DNA from: Paraburkholderia rhizosphaerae
GTDB taxonomy: Bacteria; Pseudomonadota; Gammaproteobacteria; Burkholderiales; Burkholderiaceae
Length of the DNA stretch: 64,000 nucleotides
NCBI RefSeq assembly: GCF_004366595.1
Contig: NZ_SORE01000030.1
Span: 1-64,000 of the forward strand
Direction of reading: 5' to 3'
Made by a program: the position numbers and the translations under genes. The notes below the pieces were generated by a model, which was not told the DNA's origin, made no database searches, and saw only the letters and a list, made by a program, of their open reading frames with translations. Positions within the stretch are counted from its first letter, which is position 1, and every line of letters begins with the position of its first letter. Positions 50,592 to 59,105 of this stretch are shown here, in pieces.

Positions 50592-51004
50592 ACGGCGTTT
50601 CCCGCATCCGGCTGCTGACTGCCGCGTGCCATGCTTCAAATGCAGAGCAGGTCGAACGCGTGGTGTCGCTCGCCAACGATATCGATCCGCTGACGCAACG
50701 CGACGCGATTGCCGCCGCGCAGCGTGTCGAATTGCATTTTCCGAGCTTCACCGATGGCCGCGCGTACAGCCAGGCGTATCTGATCCGGCGCAGGCTCGGT
50801 TTTGCCGGCGACTTGCGCGCCACCGGCGACGTGCTGGCCGATCAGCTCGCGCAAATGGAGCGCACCGGTTTTTCGAGCGCAGTGTTGAGCGACGATGTGG
50901 ACGTCGACGATGCACAGCGTCAACTACAACGTTTTGCGGCGTTCTATCAGGGCGATGCGGCACACGATGCGCCATTCCGGCGGACCGAGCCTGAACGGCG
51001 CTAA
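50588..51004 (+). CDS. DUF934 protein associated with sulfite reductase
   Basis: A 138-aa DUF934 protein. The family signature RVELHFPSFTDGRAYSQAYLIRRRLGFAGDLRATGDVLADQL is complete. DUF934 genes nearly always follow cysI in proteobacteria and are thought to support sulfite reductase, by an unproven mechanism. The ATG overlaps the cysI stop (ATGA), implying coupled translation. A short Arg-rich tail ends the protein. Confidence 0.92.
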   Translation: MNGVSRIRLLTAACHASNAEQVERVVSLANDIDPLTQRDAIAAAQRVELHFPSFTDGRAYSQAYLIRRRLGFAGDLRATGDVLADQLAQMERTGFSSAVLSDDVDVDDAQRQLQRFAAFYQGDAAHDAPFRRTEPERR

Positions 51005-51057
51005 AGCGAACACCCACGTCGCGAACCGACTGCGTGGCGATTTGCGCCCGCAACGTA

Positions 51058-51681
51058 CTACGGTTTTCCGTTCCGGCAATAGCGCGAGAACGCCGGACGT
51101 TCATTCAGACGTTCGAAGTACCCCGCGACCGCCGGCAGATGCGGACGATCGAACGGCGTGCTGAACCAGCGGTTAATCGAAAGCGCGATCGGAATATCAG
51201 CCAACGAGAAGTGACGCCCTGCGACAAATGCGCCGGTTGCATCCAGTTGGCTGTCCAGTATGCGCATATGCTTCGCCCACCGGTCGATCGATTCGGCAAT
51301 TCCGGCCGCATCCTGGTGAGCCGCAGACCGTCTGACCAGACCCAGAAATGCGTCGCTCCACGAGCGATTCAGGTCGGTCGCCTGCCAGTCGATCCACTGA
51401 TCGACCCTGGCACGCGCGACCGGATCGGCCGGATATAGCCATGCTCCGTCATGGCGCGACGCAAGGTAGCGGATGATCGAATTGGACTCCCACAAAACGA
51501 AGTCGCCGTCGCGGACCACCGGTACCAGGCCATTGGGATTTAGCGCGAGAAATTCCGGTGTTTGAGTCGATCTGAAGCCGTCCCCCCAGTCTTCCTGCTC
51601 GAACGGAATATTGAGCTCCGCGCAAGTCCAAAGCACCTTGCGGACGTTGATCGAGGTTGCCTTGCCGAGGATTTGCAGCAT
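51058..51681 (-). CDS. Glutathione S-transferase
   Basis: A 207-aa cytosolic GST. The thioredoxin-like N-terminal domain has SINVRKVLWTCAELN, LNPNGLVPVVRDG and LWESNSIIRYLA, the last carrying the Glu-Ser that bind glutathione's gamma-glutamyl group. The all-helical C-terminal domain includes FVAGRHFSLADIPIAL, the N-capping motif. It conjugates or reduces electrophiles with glutathione. It faces the cysI-DUF934 pair convergently. Confidence 0.92.
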   Translation of the reverse strand: MLQILGKATSINVRKVLWTCAELNIPFEQEDWGDGFRSTQTPEFLALNPNGLVPVVRDGDFVLWESNSIIRYLASRHDGAWLYPADPVARARVDQWIDWQATDLNRSWSDAFLGLVRRSAAHQDAAGIAESIDRWAKHMRILDSQLDATGAFVAGRHFSLADIPIALSINRWFSTPFDRPHLPAVAGYFERLNERPAFSRYCRNGKP

Positions 51682-51821
51682 AGGTCGTTCTTGTCGAGTG
51701 GAGGCTGCATCATTCTAGAGGCGGGTAATCGCAGCCTCAAGGTACAGTTCGTGCGCGCAGCGCCGCTGCAGTTTCGCGTACGCTAAACTGACTAGCGTTA
51801 AAGCCGGTCGGGGAGGAAATC

Positions 51822-52679
51822 ATGAGCTACGCTGTCGAACCCGGGCGCGACTGGGTCGTTCGCCCGATGGAGTCCAGCGAAATCGGACTCGCGATTCAAT
51901 GGGCGGAGCAGGAAGGCTGGAATCCGGGCCTGCACGATGCGGACTGCTTCCGTGTTGCGGACCCCGGCGGATTCTTCGTCGGCACACTGCGCGGCGAACC
52001 GATCGGCTCGATTTCCGCCGTCCGCTATGGCGAACACTTCGGTTTCATCGGTCTGTACATCGTGAAGCCTGAATTTCGTGGCCGGGGATTCGGCTATCGA
52101 ATCTGGCAACACGCAATGCACTCGCTCGTAGGCCGCAATATCGGCCTCGATGGCGTACTCGCGCAGCAGGACAACTATCGCAAATCGGGGTTTCAGCTCG
52201 CGCACCGGAATATCCGCTTTCAGGGCGTCGCGCCACGCACGCGTGGCGGACCGATGACCGACCTCGCCGAATTGCCGTTCGAGCAGGTGGCGTCATACGA
52301 TCGGCAATGTTTCCCCGCGCCACGCGATCGTTTTCTCGCGGCATGGATCGCACAGCCGGATTGCATTGCGCGCGCCGCGGTGCGCAACGGCCGTATCGAA
52401 GGCTACGGTGTGCTGCGTCCATGTCGCAACGGGTACAAGATAGGCCCGCTGTTCGCGGACAACGTGCATGCCGCCGAAGAACTGCTCAACGCATTGTTTG
52501 CCCGATGCGCGGGCGCGAATGTCGCGCTCGATGTTCCTGAAACTAACGCGGCAGCGGTCGCGCTAGCGGAACGATATGGAATGAAAAGCGTATTCGAAAC
52601 CGCGCGCATGTACACGAAGGAACAACCGGCTATTGCACTTGCACGCATGTTCGGCGTGACAACGTTCGAGCTTGGCTAA
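51822..52679 (+). CDS. GNAT-family N-acetyltransferase (two-domain)
   Basis: A 285-aa acetyltransferase. The N-terminal GNAT domain has PEFRGRGFGYRIWQHAM, the acetyl-CoA pyrophosphate loop. The second half is a degenerate GNAT-like domain (GPLFADNVHAAEELLNALF, YGMKSVFETARMYTK). Such two-domain proteins are widespread and their substrates are unknown. GGGGAGG precedes ATG 51822. Its stop lies 4 bp from the stop of the convergent TPR gene. Confidence 0.88.
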   Translation: MSYAVEPGRDWVVRPMESSEIGLAIQWAEQEGWNPGLHDADCFRVADPGGFFVGTLRGEPIGSISAVRYGEHFGFIGLYIVKPEFRGRGFGYRIWQHAMHSLVGRNIGLDGVLAQQDNYRKSGFQLAHRNIRFQGVAPRTRGGPMTDLAELPFEQVASYDRQCFPAPRDRFLAAWIAQPDCIARAAVRNGRIEGYGVLRPCRNGYKIGPLFADNVHAAEELLNALFARCAGANVALDVPETNAAAVALAERYGMKSVFETARMYTKEQPAIALARMFGVTTFELG

Positions 52680-52682
52680 CCG

Positions 52683-54419
52683 CTAAAACTCAAGCGCGCT
52701 CAACGCATCTCGCACGCGTTCGATCACCGCATCCCAATGCTCGCCTCGCGCTTGCCGGAACAGACGCAGTGATTCCGGGTACCAGGGCGAATCGGTCCGC
52801 TCGCGCATCCAGCGCCAGTCCGCATCATGCCCCGGCAGCAACATCCAGCAGCGCTTGCCGAGCGATGCCGCGAGGTGCGCACTCGACGTATCGACACAGA
52901 CCAGTAAATCAAGCTGTGCGACGATCGCGCATGTGTCGGCGAAGTCCTTCACATCCGAGCCGAGATGCAGCAGCGGCTGACCCACCGGTGGAGCGTTCGC
53001 GTCATCTTCGCCCTGCCCCTTCTGCAAGCTGACGAAGCTCAGACCAGGCACGCTCCATAGCGGCGCCAGCGCCGCCAGCGACGGCAGCGAGCGGTTCGCA
53101 TCGTTGTGATGTTTCGGATTGCCTTTCCATACAACGCCAATTTTGCGGCCGCGCGGCAGCGAAGCCAGCCGTTCAGCCCAATGTTGCACAAGTGCCGGAT
53201 CGGGCGTCAGACGAAGCGCCGGGGGAATCGTGCTTAATGTTGTGCGCAGATACGCCGGCACGCTAGTCAGGCTTGTCCAGGTGTCGTAGGTGCTCGAGCG
53301 CAGCGCCGCTTCACCGTGGCTGGTCACTTCGTCGACGCAATCGATGCCGGCAAACATGCGATGCAACGACGCGGCACAGGCCAACGTAATACGTGTGACG
53401 CCTTGCGCCTTGAGCACAGGCAAGTACCGCCCAAACTGGATCATGTCGCCGAGCCCATCCTCCTGCCACACGAGCAGCGTTTTGCCCGCCAGCGGTTCGC
53501 CGCGCCAGCGCGCGCACTGCAACACTGCCGCGCTATGGTGATGGATGCGCCCCGGCTGTTCGTACCGGGCTTCATAGAGCGGCCAGCCCTCTTCATAGCG
53601 GCCGACGCTCAGCAACAGCGACGCAAGTGAAAATCGCGCAATAGGGAAGTCCGGACGAAAAGCCAGCGCGCGACGATACGACGCCTCCGACTCCGGCAAT
53701 CGCCCGAGTGTCTTCAACACGATCGCGCGATTGTGATGCGCCTCCGGCACATCGAACCGGACTGCCAATGCAGCCTGATATGCGTCGTCCGCTTCGGCAA
53801 GGCGGCCAAGCCGTTCCAGCGTATTGCCCAGATGAATGTGAATCTCGACCTTGTTCGGCTCGAGTTGCAACGCCTTTCTATAAGCTTCCTCTGCTTCGCC
53901 AAAGCGGTTCGCGGCATGGAGCACTTTTCCGAGGTTGTGGCTGGCCTCGGCAAAATCCGCGCGGGTCGTTAATGCCGCGCGATAGGCCGCTTCGGCCTCG
54001 GGCAAGCGATTCAAATCGAACAGCACCGTGCCGAAATTATTGAGCCCTTCCGCGTGGTCGGGGCAAACCGACAGCATCCGCCGATAGATCGCTTCCGCAT
54101 CCTGCAGGCGATTCAGTCCTCTGAACAGGATGCCAAGACTCTTATACGCATCGGTAAATTCGGGCTGCACGTCGATAAGACGGCGCCAATACAATTCAGC
54201 GTCGTCCGGCTTCATGAGCCCCAGCGAACACACCGCCGCGATATTGAGCGCCTGCACCAGATCGCTTTGGCTCAGCACCGTTAGCGCCGCGTCAGAATCG
54301 AGCAGCGGCTTCACCTTCGCCAACGCGTGGGCGAACTGCGCGTCGCGCGGAACCATATCGGACGATGCCGGTTGTCGTTGCTCTTGGCGCGAGCGTTCAC
54401 CCGCGTGAAGTGTGGCCAT
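52683..54419 (-). CDS. TPR-repeat protein with glycosyltransferase-like C-terminal domain
   Basis: A 578-aa protein. From ~60 to ~300 there are some seven TPR units of 34 residues with the typical A-x3-Y pattern (AEAAYRAALTTRADFAEASH, AEEAYRKALQLEPNKVEIHI). The C-terminal ~270 residues (TLLVWQEDGLGDMIQFGRYLP, GRKIGVVWKGNPKHHNDANR and LDLLVCVDTSSAHLAASLGK) match a GT9/heptosyltransferase-like fold seen in many TPR proteins of Burkholderiales. It may glycosylate proteins or handle O-linked sugars, but catalytic function is unproven. ATG 54419 is preferred; ribosome-site support is weak. Confidence 0.85.
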   Translation of the reverse strand: MATLHAGERSRQEQRQPASSDMVPRDAQFAHALAKVKPLLDSDAALTVLSQSDLVQALNIAAVCSLGLMKPDDAELYWRRLIDVQPEFTDAYKSLGILFRGLNRLQDAEAIYRRMLSVCPDHAEGLNNFGTVLFDLNRLPEAEAAYRAALTTRADFAEASHNLGKVLHAANRFGEAEEAYRKALQLEPNKVEIHIHLGNTLERLGRLAEADDAYQAALAVRFDVPEAHHNRAIVLKTLGRLPESEASYRRALAFRPDFPIARFSLASLLLSVGRYEEGWPLYEARYEQPGRIHHHSAAVLQCARWRGEPLAGKTLLVWQEDGLGDMIQFGRYLPVLKAQGVTRITLACAASLHRMFAGIDCVDEVTSHGEAALRSSTYDTWTSLTSVPAYLRTTLSTIPPALRLTPDPALVQHWAERLASLPRGRKIGVVWKGNPKHHNDANRSLPSLAALAPLWSVPGLSFVSLQKGQGEDDANAPPVGQPLLHLGSDVKDFADTCAIVAQLDLLVCVDTSSAHLAASLGKRCWMLLPGHDADWRWMRERTDSPWYPESLRLFRQARGEHWDAVIERVRDALSALEF

Positions 54420-54637
54420 GGTTGTCGATCTGAAAACGCCGTGGCCACGGCCGAAGCCGACCACCTGGGTTGCCAATGCGGCCCCATGCTGCAAGATTAA
54501 GCGAGCAGGCTTCGTCTCATTCGCGCGAACAACACGCAATGCACCGCGCTATTCGCGCGTTGAAAGCGTTCGTTCAATTTCGACGCCGGATACCCCAAAC
54601 GCGAATCGACCATCGCGTTGCTAAAAAGAAACCACGC

Positions 54638-55216
54638 TTAAGCCAGTGGCTTCGCGCGCAGCATGTCCGACGCGCGCGCGAAATTTCCGGCGCCCAGATG
54701 ATGCAGCGTATGCAGCGACGCATTCGATGCGTCGAAAATCCAGTGCCCGTTGTTGAATACACGAGGATCCGCAGCGGCGGACACGACTTCACCAAAGCAC
54801 GTGTCGTAAGCGTCTTCGGTATGAGGCTCGCGAATCAGCTTGCATTCGAGCCACGCCGCGCAGTGTGTCTCGACCAGCGGCAACCCTAGCACAGGGCCTG
54901 TAATCGCAGCGATACCGTACTCGACAAACTTGTCCGTATCGCGTCCGCTCGATGAACCCACCGCGTAGGTCATATCGACCGCACCCGCGCCCGGCACGCA
55001 AATGCCGAAAGTTCCACTCGCCATCACGAGCTCGCGCGTAAAGGTATGCTTATCGATCACCACGGCGATACGCGGCGGCGTGAACTCGACAGGCATCGAC
55101 CATGCCGCCGCCATGATATTGCGCCGCGCGCCGTCGACGCTCGTGATGAGCACCGTTGGCCCATGGTTGATCAAACGGCTGGCATGTTCGAGTGCAACGG
55201 TTTTGAATGGGATCAT
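54638..55216 (-). CDS. Flavin reductase-like domain protein
   Basis: A 192-aa FMN-binding split-barrel protein. PTVLITSVDGARRNIMAAAWSMPVEFTPPRIAVVID and ELVMASGTFGICVP are the family core. Relatives reduce free flavin for two-component monooxygenases or bind FMN tightly as electron carriers. No monooxygenase gene is adjacent. The ATG at 55216 begins the conserved part. Confidence 0.88.
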   Translation of the reverse strand: MIPFKTVALEHASRLINHGPTVLITSVDGARRNIMAAAWSMPVEFTPPRIAVVIDKHTFTRELVMASGTFGICVPGAGAVDMTYAVGSSSGRDTDKFVEYGIAAITGPVLGLPLVETHCAAWLECKLIREPHTEDAYDTCFGEVVSAAADPRVFNNGHWIFDASNASLHTLHHLGAGNFARASDMLRAKPLA

Positions 55217-55321
55217 CGGACTATCACGGGAAACGAAGGAACGCCTTGCATTGTAAAGCCGATGCAAAGCATTCGCTCGTTGCCCCCTGACACCCGAAGA
55301 GCGCTTTCGCGCGCTGCCGGC

Positions 55322-57277
55322 CTACGAATCGATATGAACCGACACCGTGCCGCTCGAATACACAGCCGACGCCTTGAACCCATCGACCGTGATCGTCGAG
55401 AACTGCTGGTTGCCGACGCCGCCACTAATTAGCGGAATCGTGTCGCCCACCTTCGGCGTGAAACCGTTGGCGAACTTCACATGCAGCGTACTCTTTGCGA
55501 AAGTCAGCTGGCCGCCAACATTCAACTGCCCGCCGCCGGCGCCGTTGACATCCATCTCCAGCGTCGTGCCAGGCAACAGCGTGAACTTGCCGCTCGTCTT
55601 CACCGGCGAGCTCGCGCTGATCGCAACCGAACCTGCGCCGATAAACACGTCGCCGGTGCCGAATGCCGTTGCCGAACCGGCTTGCAGCGTGCCGCCCGTT
55701 ACCTGGGAGCCGCCCGAATAACTGTTATTGCCGGCGAGTTGCAATGTGCCGCTGCCCGCGAGCGTCAATTTGCCGGTGCCGGAGATATCGTTTTGCCAGG
55801 TGTCGTTCGCACTGAAACCGCCCTGCGTCGCATCCATCGATATCGTCACGTTGCCGTTGAACTGGCCATAGCCGTTAAGCGCGGCAAACATGTCCATGCG
55901 CCCATAACCTTCGGCGTCGTCCATGACCGGGAAGCCCGAAGGAAACTCGGTTGTCTTGATCACGACACGACGCTGCGCCGGGCTCAGATACGGATAGCGG
56001 TTCTCGAGCAATACCTCGGCACCCTTCGGCACGACCGGCGGCGCATCGGTCGACTCGATCTGCGCAAACCCGAACGTCATCCGGCGGTTCGATGCGGCCT
56101 TGTTGGTCGCGAAGTCGGCAAACCGGTCCGCGCTGACCGGCTGCGAATGCGCGAACGCGAAGAACGTCGCGGGCGTCGTGTTAGTCGCCGCCATCAGAGC
56201 GGTGCGTGCCTGCTGGCACGCGGCGGTTTTGAGCGACGCATTCGCGGGGTCGTTCAGGTTCGCGACAGCGGCCGCATACGCGAACATCCGGCCGGCAATC
56301 ACGTCGAGCGGCGAATGCATGCCCGCGAGAATCCGGTTCTCGCCCAGTTCGAGACCGCGGCTGATCATTTCCGGGCCACGCTCGGGTACGCAGTAGGCCA
56401 TCGTCACCGCGTCGCGCATCGCTTCGGCCTCGTGGCCGCTGATATAGCCGCCGTCGGTCGACGCGTCAGTGGCTTCGGCCGGCACCAGCGTCGGATCGAC
56501 GATCACGCTCGTGCTCCAGCGATATGGACGTGCGTACTTGTAAAAGCGCTTGGCCGGCTCGGTCGATGCGTTATTGCCCATCGCGGACAGCAGGTCCACC
56601 ATCTTCCCGAAGGTCGCATTCGACGCACTGCCCACGCCAATATTGTTCCCGGTATCGTTGAACAGCACCGTCGTCGCGTTTGCGGGAATGCTCGTGATCG
56701 TCGTCGTCTGTTGAGCCGCGGCGCGCCATGGGCCGGTGAGCGGTCCCATGCCGTCGGTCACGCTAAAGCCTTTACCGCGACGGTCGTCAAAATAGGCGGC
56801 ATCCGCTTGAGCCTGCGTGCGATTCGTCGTCTCGTTGATCGCGAACTGGATATTCTGGTTGAGCACCGTCGGGTTCAGCATCGTGCCACCTGGCGTGCCA
56901 TCATTGGGCAACCCCGTCCATGCCGACGGCGTGATCGCCGGAAACGAACCCACCGCGGATGCGGTCACGCCTGCGTCGACGATCTCTGTGAGCGGATGCC
57001 AGAGATCGAGAAAACGCGACACGAGTCGCACACCCGCATTCGTGTCCAGCGTTGCGAAGCGCGCATCGTTGCGCTGATTGGTCGCGATGTTATCGACGAA
57101 CGCGGGGACGTCCGGAACCGGCGCGCTATCGACGAATTGCTGGTCCGGCGGCGGTGCGGGTGGCGTCGACGCGTTGGTGCTGCTATTGCCATCGCTACCG
57201 CCACATGCCGCGAGCAACAGGAGGCTGGACATCACCGTGGCGGGCAACAGAACCAGGCGTGTGTTGTGTGAACGCAT
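55322..57277 (-). CDS. PAP2-type acid phosphatase lipoprotein with autotransporter-type repeat tail
   Basis: A 651-aa lipoprotein. SSLLLLAACGGS gives a lipobox with C25, followed by a Pro/Ser-rich linker. Residues ~60-400 form a vanadium-haloperoxidase/PAP2 phosphatase: K243-x6-R250-P251 (KRFYKYARP), S280-G281-H282 and R315-x5-H321-x3-D325 are all present. The last ~200 residues (KLTLAGSGTLQLAGNNSYSGG, GGTLQAGSATAFGTGDVFIG) are autotransporter-associated beta-strand repeats, but no C-terminal barrel follows. It should act on phosphate esters at the cell envelope. The repeat domain may be a stalk or adhesive module. GGAG precedes ATG 57277. Confidence 0.87.
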   Translation of the reverse strand: MRSHNTRLVLLPATVMSSLLLLAACGGSDGNSSTNASTPPAPPPDQQFVDSAPVPDVPAFVDNIATNQRNDARFATLDTNAGVRLVSRFLDLWHPLTEIVDAGVTASAVGSFPAITPSAWTGLPNDGTPGGTMLNPTVLNQNIQFAINETTNRTQAQADAAYFDDRRGKGFSVTDGMGPLTGPWRAAAQQTTTITSIPANATTVLFNDTGNNIGVGSASNATFGKMVDLLSAMGNNASTEPAKRFYKYARPYRWSTSVIVDPTLVPAEATDASTDGGYISGHEAEAMRDAVTMAYCVPERGPEMISRGLELGENRILAGMHSPLDVIAGRMFAYAAAVANLNDPANASLKTAACQQARTALMAATNTTPATFFAFAHSQPVSADRFADFATNKAASNRRMTFGFAQIESTDAPPVVPKGAEVLLENRYPYLSPAQRRVVIKTTEFPSGFPVMDDAEGYGRMDMFAALNGYGQFNGNVTISMDATQGGFSANDTWQNDISGTGKLTLAGSGTLQLAGNNSYSGGSQVTGGTLQAGSATAFGTGDVFIGAGSVAISASSPVKTSGKFTLLPGTTLEMDVNGAGGGQLNVGGQLTFAKSTLHVKFANGFTPKVGDTIPLISGGVGNQQFSTITVDGFKASAVYSSGTVSVHIDS

Positions 57278-57516
57278 ACAGATAAGACTCCGGGGTGTGG
57301 GACAACTTGAAAACCCGGGAGTCTATGCACCTTGCATGACGGCTACGTTACCGTTTAGCGATAGTCGGCAAATAAAGCTAACGACGTCCTGTTATTCAGA
57401 TCGCTATTCTTCAAATAATTAATCTTCAAAATCCAGAAAAGAAAATAGTAATCCGATTTACACGTACCACTAATGGCACGAAAAACGTCAATCCACAAAA
57501 ATACGCGACGCATGCA

Positions 57517-57744
57517 TCAGCTACCGAAATAGATCTGGCAGAAGCTCGCCGGGCCGACGCAATCGCCCACGTGGTTGCCGCCCTTGCCATGACGCAGGAA
57601 CCCATACCAATGATGGTGCGGCGCACTGTGTCCGGCAGGCCTCGAACCATCCGCCGCGCCGCCGATTCTAGATACGAGGCCGCTCAAAATTAAGAACACA
57701 ACCTTCACATCAATGTTTACCGAATCGTCCTGAATGGAAGCCAT
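57517..57744 (-). CDS. Small, probably exported protein with the CVGPxSFC tail
   Basis: A 75-aa frame. A hydrophobic stretch (VKVVFLILSGLVSRIGGAA) resembles a shortened signal peptide, followed by GHSAPHHHWYGFLRHGKGGN and the C-terminus CVGPASFCQIYFGS. That ending is nearly the same as in the two DUF4148 proteins at 19041-19821, but the DUF4148 core is absent. The start is uncertain: ATG 57744 has only a weak ribosome site, and a GTG at 57708 would begin right at the hydrophobic segment. The 5' part may be degraded. Confidence 0.6.
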   Translation of the reverse strand: MASIQDDSVNIDVKVVFLILSGLVSRIGGAADGSRPAGHSAPHHHWYGFLRHGKGGNHVGDCVGPASFCQIYFGS

Positions 57745-57902
57745 TCCATTTCGTTATGGCCGCGTGTTCGTTGCGTGATCATTGCGTGGGCCCATCAAGG
57801 ATGCACGCCGCTATTGACGTGGTGTATCAACTGTTACTAGCGGCAGGGTGTTTCTCCAGACAGCGCGTGTCGCTAACCTGAGCACAACTGGAGGACCGCA
57901 TC

Positions 57903-58949
57903 ATGGACATGGCCACGCCCTTTATCGATCGTCGCAACACGAGCCCGCATGCCGATCTGCAAAACCACGCAGGCTATGCGCGCCTTTTCAGGCGTGGCGA
58001 GCTGACCGTTGGCCTTATCTTGCCGCTCGAAACACATCCGCGCACGCCGCACCCGACGATGGCCGGTCATCTGCGCATGGCGCAACTTGCGGAACAGGCC
58101 GGCGTTGCAGCGCTCTGGGCACGCGACATTCCGTTCTACGATCCGCACTACGGCGATTCCGGGCAGATATTCGAGCCGCTGGTTTATCTCGGACAGCTCG
58201 CCGCGGCGACGCGACGCATCACACTCGGCACGGCAGGCGTCGTGCTGCCGATGCGTGAACCGCTGCTGCTCGCGAAACAGCTCAATTCGCTCGATCAACT
58301 GAGCGGCGGGCGGATCGTGATCGGCATGTCGTCAGGAGACAGGCCGTCAGAGTATCCGTTTTTCGGCATCGACTTTGACAGCCGTGGCGAGCGCTTCCGT
58401 GACGTCTATCAGGTGTTTCGCAGCATTAGCGAACAGGACTACCCGCGTTTCGCGTCGCCCCGTTTCGGTCAGGCGGACGGCTCGTTGACGCTGTTGCCGA
58501 AGCCGGTTCACGGCAAAGTGCCGACGTTCGCGGTCGGCCGCTCGCAGCAGACGCTCGACTGGATTGCGGCCCATATGGATGGCTATATGGGTTTTGTACC
58601 CGAGCCCGCGCAACTCAAGCCGTTCGCCCGTGAATGGCAACACGCGGTCGAATCGAACGCGCGTATCGAGCACGGAGACACGGTTGACGCTGATGGAAAC
58701 GACAACCTGGTCAAACCACTCGCGTTTGGCGGGTTTCTCTATCTCCACCCGCAACCGGACTTCGCGTTCCAGCGTATCCGCGGCGGCTTCGCGATCGGTA
58801 GTCACGCGTTACGCGCCTTCCTCGAACAGGCGCGCGACGCGGGCATCATGCACGTCGCGCTGAATCTGAAAGTCACGCCACGCAGCTACCTGGAAATACT
58901 CGACAGCCTGCAGCGTGACGTGCTGCCGCACTTTGCGCCCCATGAGTAA
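57903..58949 (+). CDS. LLM-class flavin-dependent oxidoreductase
   Basis: A 348-aa luciferase-like monooxygenase-fold protein. LTVGLILPLETH, the early barrel strand GVAALWARDIPFYDPHYGD, RITLGTAGVVLPMREPLLLAKQLNSLDQLSGGRIVIGMSSGD and TFAVGRSQQTLDWIA are characteristic. It should use FMN or F420; Burkholderiales lack F420 as a rule, so FMN is likely. GGAGG lies upstream of ATG 57903. It is a single gene, 156 bp before the MFS gene on the same strand. Confidence 0.9.
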   Translation: MDMATPFIDRRNTSPHADLQNHAGYARLFRRGELTVGLILPLETHPRTPHPTMAGHLRMAQLAEQAGVAALWARDIPFYDPHYGDSGQIFEPLVYLGQLAAATRRITLGTAGVVLPMREPLLLAKQLNSLDQLSGGRIVIGMSSGDRPSEYPFFGIDFDSRGERFRDVYQVFRSISEQDYPRFASPRFGQADGSLTLLPKPVHGKVPTFAVGRSQQTLDWIAAHMDGYMGFVPEPAQLKPFAREWQHAVESNARIEHGDTVDADGNDNLVKPLAFGGFLYLHPQPDFAFQRIRGGFAIGSHALRAFLEQARDAGIMHVALNLKVTPRSYLEILDSLQRDVLPHFAPHE

Positions 58950-59105
58950 CCGCCACACTGCGGTAGCCGCTCCACTGCCTGGCGCGCGTCGATGCAGCCT
59001 TGTTACCCGGTAAACAGTTTCTTTACCTGATGCGGGCTGTATCCGGCGTGCGATGCACCCTAGAGTGCGGGTTTCGCCAATCATCCGTTCTTCAAAGGCA
59101 ATACC

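Noticed and set aside
55481..57271. 596-codon plus-strand frame antisense to the PAP2 lipoprotein
   Set aside because: Composition dominated by Arg, Ala and His; the opposite strand carries complete PAP2 motifs and a lipobox.
57426..57650. Alternative minus-strand frame overlapping the small tail-motif protein
   Set aside because: Different frame from the CVGPASFC ending, low-complexity Ala/Arg content and no ribosome site.
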